Source of the DNA: Pseudogracilibacillus sp037071985
GTDB taxonomy: Bacteria > Bacillota > Bacilli > Bacillales > Amphibacillaceae
DNA length: 64,000 nt
Reading direction: 5' to 3'
Assembly (NCBI RefSeq): GCF_037071985.1
Contig: NZ_JAXHDF010000005.1
Coordinates: forward strand, 62,001-126,000
A program made the translations under genes and the position numbers. Positions 1 through 8,905 of this stretch are shown here, one piece after another (the stretch's first letter is position 1; each line of letters opens with the position of its first letter). A model generated the notes under the pieces. The model worked only from the letters and a program-made list of their open reading frames with translations. It was not told where the DNA came from and did no database searches.

Positions 1-478
1 GAGAAGTTTCTGTTTGTTGTGTACTTTGACCGACGTCCGTATCCCCTTTTATCCCATGGATATGTATCAAAGCCGTTAGATTTAACTGATTAAGATCTGG
101 AAGTTCATAATCAAACGAATCTACAGATACAGTAATATCATTCAAGTTTTCTACTCGATATAAAGGGACAGATATTTCTACTGGAAATCGATGCGAGAAT
201 TGTGCTTTATGGTCATTTGTTTCCATCACTTTCTCTATAAAAGCTTTTGTCTTTCCGTCATATGAAGATTCAACATTATTATTTGTGGAATCACTGGCCT
301 TGTTATATTCTCCCTGTAAAATAATTAAACCACGAATTTGTATATAACTATCAAATTTTTGGATAGCAATATCTGGATTTAACGAAATTGATATCATCTC
401 AGCAATCTCTTGTCCGCTTTCGAAGTGCAATGTCTCATTTAACTCAAATTCAATCATGTCATTATTTTGTTTCAACAT
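1..478 (-). CDS. spoVID: Stage VI sporulation protein D, N-terminal part (runs off the left edge)
   Basis: SpoVID is a mother-cell morphogenetic protein that, with SpoIVA and SafA, brings coat layers onto the forespore. About 159 N-terminal codons are visible. I translated them by hand from an ATG at 478, eight bases after AAAGGAGG. The region matches the SpoVID N-terminal domain as I remember it from B. subtilis: an early segment ending in SISLNPDIAIQ, then a segment with HRFPVEISVPLYRVENL. Position supports the call, since in B. subtilis spoVID directly follows hemL, as here. The C-terminal LysM part lies outside the window. Confidence 0.8.
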   Translation of the reverse strand, partial: MLKQNNDMIEFELNETLHFESGQEIAEMISISLNPDIAIQKFDSYIQIRGLIILQGEYNKASDSTNNNVESSYDGKTKAFIEKVMETNDHKAQFSHRFPVEISVPLYRVENLNDITVSVDSFDYELPDLNQLNLTALIHIHGIKGDTDVGQSTQQTETS

Positions 479-678
479 TAGTCCTCCTTTTACGTAAAAT
501 ATCACTTTTCGAACTGCTCACGTTATAAAAATATATGTACTCAAAATACGTAATATAACCTTTCTCAGAATAAATATTGTTTATTTCATATTTTAATGGA
601 AAGGTTGAAGGAGGAAAGAGAAGGTATTAATTTATATATAACTCAACTTTCTCACCGAAAATGCTTATATTTGATATG

Positions 679-1245
679 TTGACAACCTTATCATGATAAA
701 ATAGCTTTGCATAATTACGTAAACTGCGACGTAATGACATCAATTTTATTAATTTCCGTTAAGCCGCTTCGGAAAAATACTTCGCTTTCACCACAGGCAT
801 TAGAGCGACATCTGTTCAAGCTGCACTATCGCTTGCTTTCACAGTGTCTCCTTTACCGCAGGCACGGCCTCAGCTTCTGTAGCTTCTTCTTGTTAACGAG
901 AAGCTATAGGGATCTTCCGACGTACAGGATGTACTGGTGCAGACATTGCCACAGGACGTGGCATACTTAGTGCATAGGCCTAGATGAGACTACACAGTGC
1001 GTAGCACATTGGAGGCCGGGCAGCCGCCCATGGAAAGCGAAACATATTTCCGCAGCGGGTTAATCAGCTTACACCTAATTTTAGTTACTGCACAGTTTAT
1101 ATCAAATGCAACGATCAAATATCTTGGAATATAGTGGTGTTTTCAAGCAACTAGTTAATTGAAAATACAACTAAGGAAGTGAATCTCTAAATACCCTAAT
1201 ACTACAAAGGGTTATTTATCTATTTCAGGCTACGAAAGTTGAGTA
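679..1245. repeat. Long intergenic repeat element, copy 1 (rearranged)
   Basis: This non-coding GC-richer segment shares most of its blocks with 16033-16755. Shared blocks include GCCGCTTCGGAAAAATACTT, an imperfect palindrome around GTTAACGAGAAGCT (877-909), GACGTACAGGATGTACT, GTGCGTAGCACAT, GGCAGCCGCCC, and tails with CTTGGAATATAGT and AAGCAAC. Block order differs from copy 2, and internal pieces are lost or joined. I recognise it as the kind of stem-loop-rich repeat dispersed between genes in Bacillaceae genomes. The short open frame inside it (707-970) is not a gene. Borders are approximate. Confidence 0.75.
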
Positions 1246-1310
1246 TATAAGAAAATAGAACTTAACTTGGCTAAGTATTGTAAATAAGTACAGAATCAGT
1301 AGATCTTTAG

Positions 1311-1343
1311 AGCAACAAAAAACGAGCGATACATTTCGCTCGT
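1311..1343 (-). terminator. Rho-independent terminator of the hem operon
   Basis: An 8-bp stem (ACGAGCGA/TCGCTCGT, 1322-1329 with 1336-1343) is followed on the minus strand by TTTTTTGTTG. It lies 10 bp past the hemL stop and closes the hemAXCDBL unit. Confidence 0.85.
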
Positions 1344-1352
1344 CTTCTTGTT

Positions 1353-2636
1353 TTATAAAGTCGAAAATACTTTATTAACTGACTGAATAGTTTTTTCGAT
1401 AAGTTCATCTGTATGTGCAGTTGATAAAAACAATCCTTCAAATTGAGAAGGCGGTAAAAATACTCCTTCGTTAATCATCCCACGGTAATACTTAGCAAAA
1501 CGGTCGAGATCCGACGTTTGTGCCGTTTCATAATTTATTACTTCTTGCTCAGTGAAGAAAAAACCAACCATAGATCCAACACGATTAACCTGTAATGGGA
1601 TTTGATACTTTTCTGCAGCTTCTTTATAGCCTGCAACTAATTTATCCACCTTACGATTTATTTCATCATACGTTTCTTCCGTTAACTGTGACAACGTTTC
1701 ATATCCCGCAGTCATTGCTAATGGATTACCTGATAATGTTCCTGCTTGATAAATATCACCTATAGGAGCAACTCTTTCCATAATTTCCTTTTTACCGCCA
1801 TAGGCGCCTACTGGTAGTCCCCCGCCAATTACTTTACCTAAACAAGTAATATCTGGGATAATATCGAAGTGTCCTTGAGCACAAGTATATCCTACTCGAA
1901 AACCGGTCATCACTTCATCAAAAATAAGCAATGATCCATATTCCTCAGTAATTGAACGTAAATGTTGCAAAAAGTTATCCCGTGGTGGCACAACACCCAT
2001 ATTTCCAGATACAGGTTCTACAATTACTGCAGCAATATCTTCACCATATTGCTCAAATGCATATGTAACACTTTCTTTATCATTATACGGAACAGTAATT
2101 GTATGTTCTGCTACTGATTTAGGTACGCCTGGACTGTCAGGTAGTCCAAGAGTGGCTACACCTGAACCTGCTTTAATCAATAGGGAGTCCCCATGGCCGT
2201 GATAGTTACCTTCAAATTTTAGAATTTTATTTCTATTTGTATAACCTCTCGCCAATCGCAAAGCACTCATCGTTGCTTCAGTTCCTGAATTGACCATCCT
2301 TATCATTTCAACAGATGGAACGCGATCAATAACCAATTTAGCTAATTTACTTTCCAACGTCGTCGGCGCTCCAAAGCTCGTTCCTTTTTCTGCTATCTTT
2401 TTTAAACTTTCAACTACTTGATCATCTGCATGTCCTAAAATAAGGGGTCCCCAACTTAATACATAATCAATGTACTCATTACCGTCAATATCAGTTAGGA
2501 TTGCTCCTTTGCCTGATTCCATAAAAATTGGATCCATTCCAACCGATTTAAATGCTCTTACTGGAGAGTTAACCCCTCCAGGCATAAGCGAAACCGCTTC
2601 TTTATATGCTTCTTCTGAGTGAGTAAAATTTGACAA
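1353..2636 (-). CDS. hemL: Glutamate-1-semialdehyde 2,1-aminomutase
   Basis: HemL is a PLP enzyme that converts glutamate-1-semialdehyde to 5-aminolevulinate, the second step of the C5 haem route. It has 427 residues, the usual length. The PLP lysine is K268 in LGKVIGGGLPVGAYGG, and NSGTEATMSA near residue 116 is the cofactor phosphate region. It is the last gene of the hem operon, 15 bp after hemB, and a terminator follows. The start is ATG. Confidence 0.97.
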   Translation of the reverse strand: MSNFTHSEEAYKEAVSLMPGGVNSPVRAFKSVGMDPIFMESGKGAILTDIDGNEYIDYVLSWGPLILGHADDQVVESLKKIAEKGTSFGAPTTLESKLAKLVIDRVPSVEMIRMVNSGTEATMSALRLARGYTNRNKILKFEGNYHGHGDSLLIKAGSGVATLGLPDSPGVPKSVAEHTITVPYNDKESVTYAFEQYGEDIAAVIVEPVSGNMGVVPPRDNFLQHLRSITEEYGSLLIFDEVMTGFRVGYTCAQGHFDIIPDITCLGKVIGGGLPVGAYGGKKEIMERVAPIGDIYQAGTLSGNPLAMTAGYETLSQLTEETYDEINRKVDKLVAGYKEAAEKYQIPLQVNRVGSMVGFFFTEQEVINYETAQTSDLDRFAKYYRGMINEGVFLPPSQFEGLFLSTAHTDELIEKTIQSVNKVFSTL

Positions 2637-2651
2637 TTATATGCACCACCA

Positions 2652-3635
2652 TTAATTATTTTTTAACCATGTTGCTACATTCTTTGCATAATACGTTAAT
2701 ATTAAATCAGCGCCTGCACGTTTCATGCTAGTAAACATTTCGAGTACTAATGGCTTTTCATCAATCCAACCATTTTGTGCTGCCGCTTTAATCATTGCAT
2801 ACTCGCCACTCACATTATAAGCTACGATAGGAATATTGGTCGCGTCTTTTACTTCACGAACAATATCTAAATATGCAAGAGCTGGTTTTACGATGAGCAT
2901 GTCTGCTCCTTCATCAACATCTGTTAATGCCTCTTTTAATGCCTCACGACGATTTGCAGGATCCATTTGATATGTTTTCCGGTCTCCAAACTGTGGAGTA
3001 CTGTCAGCTGCGTCTCGGAATGGTCCATAAAAAGACGATGCGTATTTAACCGCATACGACATAATAGGTATATGGGAAAATCCGGCTTCATCTAAAGCTT
3101 GGCGAATAGCAATTACAAATCCATCCATCATATTTGACGGAGCAATAATATCTGCACCAGCTTCTGCTTGGGATACGGCTGTCTGCGCAAGAAGTGCAAG
3201 AGACTCATCGTTATCTACATCTTCACCATGAATCACACCGCAATGCCCGTGAGAAGTATACTCACAAAGACATGTATCAGCAACTACCAACATCTCGGGA
3301 TGAGTTTCTTTAATTAATTTTGTCGCTTGTTGAACGATACCTTCTGGAATGTATGCTCCTGTACCTACATCATCCTTATCTTCCGGTACCCCAAAGATCA
3401 TGACTGCACGTATTCCTAATTCGCTAAGTTCTTCCATTTCTTTTTCTAGTTGATCCAATGATAATTGGTAAACACCTGGCATGGAGCTGACTTCATTTTT
3501 TTTATTTTCTCCCTCAACGATGAAAAGTGGGTAAATAAAGTCATCTGTTGTTAAATGAGTCTCTCTTACCAAGGAGCGCATGGATGCGGAAGTACGTAAC
3601 CGTCGATGCCGTTTAAATTTGAGATTTTCTATCAT
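2652..3635 (-). CDS. hemB: Delta-aminolevulinic acid dehydratase (porphobilinogen synthase)
   Basis: HemB condenses two 5-aminolevulinate molecules into porphobilinogen. Schiff-base lysines are K197 (SYAVKYASS) and K250 (LIVKPALAYLD), and the zinc cysteines are C122, C124 and C132 (DTCLCEYTSHGHC). The frame is open upstream to 3722, but the ATG at 3635 sits 9 bases after GGAGG, one base past the hemD stop, and gives 327 residues, the family length. The longer form would overlap hemD by about 85 bp and is unlikely. Confidence 0.95.
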   Translation of the reverse strand: MIENLKFKRHRRLRTSASMRSLVRETHLTTDDFIYPLFIVEGENKKNEVSSMPGVYQLSLDQLEKEMEELSELGIRAVMIFGVPEDKDDVGTGAYIPEGIVQQATKLIKETHPEMLVVADTCLCEYTSHGHCGVIHGEDVDNDESLALLAQTAVSQAEAGADIIAPSNMMDGFVIAIRQALDEAGFSHIPIMSYAVKYASSFYGPFRDAADSTPQFGDRKTYQMDPANRREALKEALTDVDEGADMLIVKPALAYLDIVREVKDATNIPIVAYNVSGEYAMIKAAAQNGWIDEKPLVLEMFTSMKRAGADLILTYYAKNVATWLKNN

Positions 3636-3636
3636 A

Positions 3637-4404
3637 TTATTCATCCTCCGTATTAACAAATTCAACCATACATTCAACCATTTTTTCAATTGTAAAAGTT
3701 TGCGGTACGACTGTTTGAGCAAAGTGAAATGACTTAGCTACTCGTTCAGTCGTTGTTCCGATACAAACGCATGGGATCTGCGAAACTTTTTCTTTAAAAG
3801 GAGACTGCTCTACCATCTGCATAAACGTTTTTACAGTTGATGGACTTGTAAAAGTCAGAAAATCAAGTTCCTCATTTTCCAATGTATTTAACAATAATCC
3901 TTTATTTTCTAAATAAGGATTAGTTTCATAGACCACAACTGTTTCAAAGGTAAGCCCTCTCTTCGTTAGTTCCTCTACTAACAATTTTCTGGAAAGATTC
4001 CCTCTTACAAGTAAAATATGATTCGCATCTGGAAAGCGAGTAAAAAATTCTTCTGCCATTACTTCCGCATTGTAAATGCTCGGGATAAAATCTGCCTCGT
4101 ACCCAAATTCTTTTAAAGCATTTTCTGTTTTATGACCTACCGTAGCGAAAAAACAGTTAGAAAGGAGTTCTTGGTTTGGACCCAATCCTTGGAAAAAGCA
4201 TCTTACACCATGTGCACTAGTAAAGAACACCCATTTATATTGACTTAAATCGATCCTATTTCCACTTTCTTTTTGACAAGATATTTTTAATAATGGAACT
4301 TCTATTGGAATACCTTCAGCTCGCTGAATATTAACTGAAAACTGCTTTGCTTGAGATGCTTCTCTTGTTATTAATATCTTTTTCCCCCGAAGCGACAATG
4401 TCAT
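3637..4404 (-). CDS. hemD: Uroporphyrinogen-III synthase
   Basis: HemD closes linear hydroxymethylbilane into uroporphyrinogen III with inversion of ring D. The 255-residue length, two-lobed HemD pattern (TSAHGVRCF in lobe one, TFTSPSTVKTF in lobe two) and place between hemC and hemB support the call. The sequence is variable, as usual for HemD. Its ATG overlaps the hemC stop by 4 bp, which points to translational coupling. Confidence 0.93.
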   Translation of the reverse strand: MTLSLRGKKILITREASQAKQFSVNIQRAEGIPIEVPLLKISCQKESGNRIDLSQYKWVFFTSAHGVRCFFQGLGPNQELLSNCFFATVGHKTENALKEFGYEADFIPSIYNAEVMAEEFFTRFPDANHILLVRGNLSRKLLVEELTKRGLTFETVVVYETNPYLENKGLLLNTLENEELDFLTFTSPSTVKTFMQMVEQSPFKEKVSQIPCVCIGTTTERVAKSFHFAQTVVPQTFTIEKMVECMVEFVNTEDE

Positions 4405-5330
4405 TCTTTGTCTAACTCCTCTTTAGCGGCTTCTACCATTGATTTTGCGCCTTCTTCAATTAGTTTATTAGCCGCATATTCTGCTACAGCCTTAATCGTA
4501 TCACCTTTTGATGTACAAGTTAAAATTTGTTCGCCATCCATCGATGCAACCGATGTATATAGAACAATTTCTCCATTATCTAAATGCGCATATGCTCCAA
4601 TCGGGGCTTTATCTTCATCATCCAGTAGATTGACAAACTCTCGTTCTGTTTTAATTGCGATTTCTGAATCTGAATCATTTATTTTTGTTAATAATTCGAT
4701 CATATCTTCATCTTCATTACGGCATTCTATAGCAAGAGCTCCTTGTCCAGCTGCCGGGGTAAAATCATTTGCGGGTAAATATTCCGTAATAACATCTGTG
4801 ATTCCAAGGCGCTTCAATCCTGCAACTGCTAAAATAATTCCATCATATTTTCCGTCTTGCAATTGTTGGATACGAGCATCAACTGCTCCCCTAATCCACT
4901 GCGTTTTCAAATACGGGTACTTAGCTTTAATTTGAGCGGCCCGTCTTGCACTGCTCGTTCCTATGATCGCACCTTCTGGAAGTTCACCCAATGGGATATT
5001 ATTTCGTCCGATATATGCATCCCGATGATCCTCTCTTTTAGGAATGGCAGCAATGGTGAACTCGTCGTCTAAATAGGCTGGGAGATCTTTTAAACTATGT
5101 ACAGCGAAGTCAATCTCTTTATTTCGTAAAGCATCTTCAATATCTTGTATAAATATTCCGACTCCGCCAACTTTTGAAAGTGAAACTTTTTGATTTCTGT
5201 CTCCTTTTGTTGAAATATACTTAAGCTCAAATTCATATGGAACTTGTAAGTCCTTTAATTTTTGAATTATTTGCTTGGTTTGGGTTACAGCTAAAGTGCT
5301 TTCTCTTGTTCCGACGATAACTTTTCGCAT
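4401..5330 (-). CDS. hemC: Hydroxymethylbilane synthase (porphobilinogen deaminase) with a missing cofactor Cys
   Basis: HemC polymerises four porphobilinogens on a dipyrromethane primer bound to a Cys. It has 309 residues from the ATG at 5330, eight bases after GGAGG; the frame extends upstream to a TTG at 5348. Seen: HSLKDLP near residue 79 with the catalytic Asp, GTSSARRAAQ near 124, and GQGALAIECR near 195. Odd: where relatives have GGCQVPI, this protein reads DDEDKAPIGAYA, with Asp240 aligned to the cofactor Cys. The DNA reading was rechecked and no frameshift is visible. Identity is secure from synteny and length; the mode of cofactor attachment is not. Confidence 0.92.
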   Translation of the reverse strand: MRKVIVGTRESTLAVTQTKQIIQKLKDLQVPYEFELKYISTKGDRNQKVSLSKVGGVGIFIQDIEDALRNKEIDFAVHSLKDLPAYLDDEFTIAAIPKREDHRDAYIGRNNIPLGELPEGAIIGTSSARRAAQIKAKYPYLKTQWIRGAVDARIQQLQDGKYDGIILAVAGLKRLGITDVITEYLPANDFTPAAGQGALAIECRNEDEDMIELLTKINDSDSEIAIKTEREFVNLLDDEDKAPIGAYAHLDNGEIVLYTSVASMDGEQILTCTSKGDTIKAVAEYAANKLIEEGAKSMVEAAKEELDKE

Positions 5331-5344
5331 CCTTCTCTCCTCCT

Positions 5345-6163
5345 TCAAAAATGAAAACCGGACAATGTACTAAATAAGAAAAAGTTAATTAACAACCATA
5401 AAAATGCAGCACAATTATAAATTGAAATCGGTTTACCTCTATATCCTTTTAGGATACGTAGTAAAAGGTAAATAATGTAAACGATTAAAACTAATATCGA
5501 TCCGATTGTCTTCACATCGAACCAATAAAATTCCGCTTTTGAAACATATGCCCATACAAGACCAAAAATTAAACCTATTAATAATAAGGGTACTCCTAGG
5601 ACGATTGAAAAATAGGAATAAGCATCTAATTTTCCCAAATCAGTAAAGCGCCACATCCAATTTAACCCTTTTTTCTCCTTTAAAAAATAATACTGAATTA
5701 AGTACATAAGTGCTAAAGTGAAGGAGATAGTGAAAAACCCGTATGACATTATTGCTAGCGTAATATGGATTACTAAAATCTCATGAACAAATTGACTCCC
5801 TTGATCATACGATCCAGTCATTGCATTTATTGATAAAGATAATAACAATAAAAAAAAGCTAAATAAATTCGTAAAAAACACAACAAAATGTACATGAAAA
5901 AAGTGATTTAATAAAACTGAAAATAAAATTAATACCCATGAATAAAAAAACAAACCATCGTTTAAAGTTAAAATAGGGAAATTTTTCTCGATAAACGTTT
6001 GGTTATATAAAATAATTGTTTGCATAAACCAAACAATACAGAGTAAATAAAACGATAGTTTATTTACTCTGTTATTACTTTTAATAAAATCCATGAAATA
6101 TCCAATTATGCTAACACCATAAATGAAAAGCATTAGCTCATAGATCCATTTTGAAGCAAACAT
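5345..6163 (-). CDS. hemX: HemX/CcsA-like integral membrane protein of the hem operon
   Basis: A 272-residue protein with about eight hydrophobic segments and few charged loops, close to the B. subtilis HemX length. In B. subtilis HemX is a membrane protein that keeps HemA (glutamyl-tRNA reductase) levels low. It belongs to the cytochrome c assembly (CcsA/ResC) family. It lies 25 bp after hemA and 14 bp before hemC, in the canonical position. Confidence 0.92.
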   Translation of the reverse strand: MFASKWIYELMLFIYGVSIIGYFMDFIKSNNRVNKLSFYLLCIVWFMQTIILYNQTFIEKNFPILTLNDGLFFYSWVLILFSVLLNHFFHVHFVVFFTNLFSFFLLLLSLSINAMTGSYDQGSQFVHEILVIHITLAIMSYGFFTISFTLALMYLIQYYFLKEKKGLNWMWRFTDLGKLDAYSYFSIVLGVPLLLIGLIFGLVWAYVSKAEFYWFDVKTIGSILVLIVYIIYLLLRILKGYRGKPISIYNCAAFLWLLINFFLFSTLSGFHF

Positions 6164-6188
6164 CTACTTACCCTTTCTTAAATCAAAC

Positions 6189-7544
6189 TTAATCCGCAAT
6201 TGGGGGCGCGGCGTTGTTTGTTGCTCCAGAAATAATGGCCTTTGTCTTGTTTGATTTCTTTTCTGCTTCTTTCTTAACATTCTCATCAATTCCGAACACA
6301 TCAACAAATAAGGATAGCAACTCATCTGCATTTTTCTTCCCAGCCATTTCTTTTGCCTGTATGATCGGTTCCTTCAATAATTGATTTATAATACTTTTAG
6401 TATGTTTACTAATTACCTTTTGTTCACGCTCAGTTAAATCAGGGATTTTTCGCTTAATACTCGCAAACGTTTCACCCTGTATGTCTAATGCTTTTTCTCT
6501 CAAAGCTCGAATGACTGGAACGACTCCTAGCGTTGTAACCCATTCCTTAAACTCGTCTATTTCTCCCTCTAATTGCATTTCTATAACAGAGGCAGCTTCT
6601 TTTCTCTCCTCTAAATTTTTATCGACAATAAACTGTAAATCATCAATATCATATAAAAACACGCTATCTAATTCACTAATATTCGCATCTAAATCACGTG
6701 GCACAGCAATATCAACTAAAAAAAGTGGTTTTCCTTTTCTAACTCGTTGAATTGGTGCAATATCTTCTTTTGTTAATACAGGCTGTTTCGCCGATGTAGA
6801 ACTTATTAATATATCTGCGTCTTTTAATACAGTATCTAATTCATCTGCTTGTTTTGCTTTTGCATTGAAATGACTTGCTAATTCTTCAGCTCGTTCAAGC
6901 GTTCGATTAACGACTGTAATATTTTTTACACCTGCTCCGTATAAATTCTTTGCAGCAAGTTCGCCCATCTCTCCAGCACCATAAATAACAACATGTTTAT
7001 CGGTTATATCTCCAAAAATTTTCTTTGCTAATTCAACAGCCGCATAACTTACGGAAACAGCGTGTTGACCTATTGCAGTTTCTTTATGAGCTCGTTTTGC
7101 AAAGGTAACTGCTTGTTTAAATAGTTCATTAAAGATCGTTCCAGTTGATTTTAATTTTTGCGCAGTTAAGAACGCATCTCTAACTTGGCCGAGTATTTGA
7201 GTTTCACCAAGTACCATAGAATGGAGACCTACAGAAACACGAAGTAAATGTTCAATTGCATCATCATTCTCATTAATCTCTAAGTATGGACCAAATTCTT
7301 TTATTGGTAGTTCAAACCAGTCTGATAAAAACTTTTTAATATAATACCGACCTGTATGGATTTGATCAACTACTGCATAAATTTCGGTCCGATTACATGT
7401 GGAAATAATAATATTCTCCAAGATACTCTTTCTTTGGTTTAATTCCACAATTGCATCCTCAATCGTATGTTCAGAGAAAGCAAGCTTTTCACGAATCTCT
7501 ACTGGTGTTGTTTTATAATTAAAGCCTACTTGTAAAATATACAC
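6189..7544 (-). CDS. hemA: Glutamyl-tRNA reductase
   Basis: HemA reduces Glu-tRNA to glutamate-1-semialdehyde with NADPH, the committed haem step. The nucleophile is C50 in STCNRTEIYAV, the NADPH fold is near residue 190 (VIYGAGEMGELAAKNL), and a C-terminal dimerisation helix follows. It has 451 residues, the usual length. The start is GTG at 7544, eight bases after AAAGGAG. It is first in the operon, and a PerR-like box lies 37-51 bp upstream, so haem synthesis is probably peroxide-responsive as in B. subtilis. Confidence 0.96.
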   Translation of the reverse strand: MYILQVGFNYKTTPVEIREKLAFSEHTIEDAIVELNQRKSILENIIISTCNRTEIYAVVDQIHTGRYYIKKFLSDWFELPIKEFGPYLEINENDDAIEHLLRVSVGLHSMVLGETQILGQVRDAFLTAQKLKSTGTIFNELFKQAVTFAKRAHKETAIGQHAVSVSYAAVELAKKIFGDITDKHVVIYGAGEMGELAAKNLYGAGVKNITVVNRTLERAEELASHFNAKAKQADELDTVLKDADILISSTSAKQPVLTKEDIAPIQRVRKGKPLFLVDIAVPRDLDANISELDSVFLYDIDDLQFIVDKNLEERKEAASVIEMQLEGEIDEFKEWVTTLGVVPVIRALREKALDIQGETFASIKRKIPDLTEREQKVISKHTKSIINQLLKEPIIQAKEMAGKKNADELLSLFVDVFGIDENVKKEAEKKSNKTKAIISGATNNAAPPIAD

Positions 7545-7580
7545 GTTTCATGCTCCTTTAAGCATATAATTTCGATAAGA

Positions 7581-7595
7581 TTATAATAATTCTAA
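7581..7595 (-). promoter_or_regulatory. PerR box upstream of hemA
   Basis: The plus-strand text TTATAATAATTCTAA matches the PerR operator TTATAATNATTATAA with one mismatch. It sits just downstream of a TATAAT-like -10 read on the minus strand, where binding would block initiation at hemA. In B. subtilis the hemAXCDBL operon is a PerR target. Confidence 0.75.
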
Positions 7596-7725
7596 TCTAA
7601 TTATATCATTAAGTATAAATTATTTCCTGTTATAGATTTGAAATAACTTTGACAATTGTAACCTTTTATCTAGATTATGGACAATAAGGTGTGATTCAGT
7701 ATATAAATATAAAGAAAAATGGTAC

Positions 7726-7754
7726 TTGTTGAATTTGATCGAGTATATTATGAT
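7726..7754 (+). promoter_or_regulatory. Probable sigma-A promoter for the LiaI/F-like membrane gene
   Basis: TTGTTG, a 17-bp spacer and TATGAT lie about 38 bp before the ATG at 7792. The -35 match is weak. Confidence 0.35.
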
Positions 7755-7791
7755 AGTACATGTATTTTACCTTTAAAAGTGGGGATTAAAG

Positions 7792-8274
7792 ATGAAAAAA
7801 CAACATGCTCTTTCTGCTTACATATTAATCGGTATAGGGATATACTACCTAATTAAACAACTAAATTTATCTTGGTTTGAAAATTTTTATTCTTGGCCAA
7901 CATTTTTAATTATTATTGGTATTGCCTTTTTGATACACAGTTATTCCAACAATGAATATAATAATCTTTTTATCGGGGTATTGTTACTAGGCTTAGGCAT
8001 TCATTTTCATGGCTTAGAAAACTATTCATTTTGGCTTGATCACTGGTCTGCTTACGCTTTAATTGTCGGGATAGCTTTTTTCATAAAATTTCTTAAAACA
8101 AAGACCGGTCTAATTCCATCCGTTGTATTAATTGGCGTATCTTTATTAATGATTTTTTCGGTTACTCTACCAGAATGGTTCCAATGGATTTATGGAGTAG
8201 CAGAGTTTATTGAAACATTTTGGCCAGTTGCACTGATTGTGATTGGAGTATATTTATTAAAATTCAAAAAGTAA
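7792..8274 (+). CDS. LiaI/LiaF-like multi-pass membrane protein
   Basis: A 160-residue protein with about six short hydrophobic segments containing IGIGIYYL, IIIGIAFLI, LLLGLGIHF, LIVGIAFFI and LIVIGVYLL. This repeated two-helix pattern is typical of the LiaI-LiaF transmembrane region seen in envelope-stress membrane proteins. No C-terminal LiaF domain is present. It is the only plus-strand gene in the hem-lon region, with its own promoter and terminator. Role unknown; membrane location is secure. Confidence 0.6.
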   Translation: MKKQHALSAYILIGIGIYYLIKQLNLSWFENFYSWPTFLIIIGIAFLIHSYSNNEYNNLFIGVLLLGLGIHFHGLENYSFWLDHWSAYALIVGIAFFIKFLKTKTGLIPSVVLIGVSLLMIFSVTLPEWFQWIYGVAEFIETFWPVALIVIGVYLLKFKK

Positions 8275-8286
8275 TTCCATGCTAAT

Positions 8287-8320
8287 AAACCACTGAATCA
8301 TATAATATTCCAGTGGTTTA
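8287..8320. terminator. Terminator between the convergent membrane gene and ysxC
   Basis: Stem AAACCACTGAA/TTCCAGTGGTTT with one bulged base, followed on the plus strand by ATTTTTATAC. The reverse reading may also end ysxC transcripts. Confidence 0.7.
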
Positions 8321-8323
8321 TTT

Positions 8324-8905
8324 TTATACATATCGTTTTATTTCATTCCAGATAAGATCTTTATTTTCATTCGTCACTGCTGAGAAAGGAATAATGGTCA
8401 GACCCTCTACATCAGCAAACACTTGTTTAATCTGATTCAGACGTTGACTTCTCTTGTTCTTTGCAATTTTATCCAATTTAGTAGCGATGATCAGTAATGG
8501 AATATCTAAATAATTAATATAGTCTACCATTTGAATGTCTTCGTTTGTAGGTTTATGTCGAATATCGATGATTTGGATAACAAGTTGTAATTGTTCCCTT
8601 GTTTCGAAGTATTCTTCCATCATTCTACCCCATTTTTCTCGCTCCGTTTTCGAAACTTTTGCATATCCGTATCCTGGAACATCGACGAAATAAAAGGCTT
8701 CATTTATCGTATAAAAATTAAGAGTGCGTGTTTTCCCCGGTTTTGACGAGGTTCGTACTAAGTTTTTTCTCCCAATAATTTTATTTATAAAGGAGGATTT
8801 ACCGACATTCGATCTCCCAGCTAATGCGATTTCTGGGAGATTCGATTTCGGATATTGTGCTTGTGAAACAGCGCTAATTTCAATTTCAGCTTTCGTTACT
8901 TTCAT
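8324..8905 (-). CDS. ysxC: Ribosome biogenesis GTP-binding protein YsxC/EngB
   Basis: An essential GTPase for 50S subunit assembly. G1 is GRSNVGKSS (residues 30-38), G3 is DVPGYG and G4 is TKLDK. Length is 193 residues, as usual. It overlaps the 3' end of lonA by 20 bp; the lonA-ysxC order is as in B. subtilis. Confidence 0.95.
   Translation of the reverse strand: MKVTKAEIEISAVSQAQYPKSNLPEIALAGRSNVGKSSFINKIIGRKNLVRTSSKPGKTRTLNFYTINEAFYFVDVPGYGYAKVSKTEREKWGRMMEEYFETREQLQLVIQIIDIRHKPTNEDIQMVDYINYLDIPLLIIATKLDKIAKNKRSQRLNQIKQVFADVEGLTIIPFSAVTNENKDLIWNEIKRYV

Noticed and set aside
707..970. Open frame of 87 codons on the plus strand
   Set aside because: It lies wholly inside the structured intergenic repeat, has no ribosome site and is not open in the second copy.
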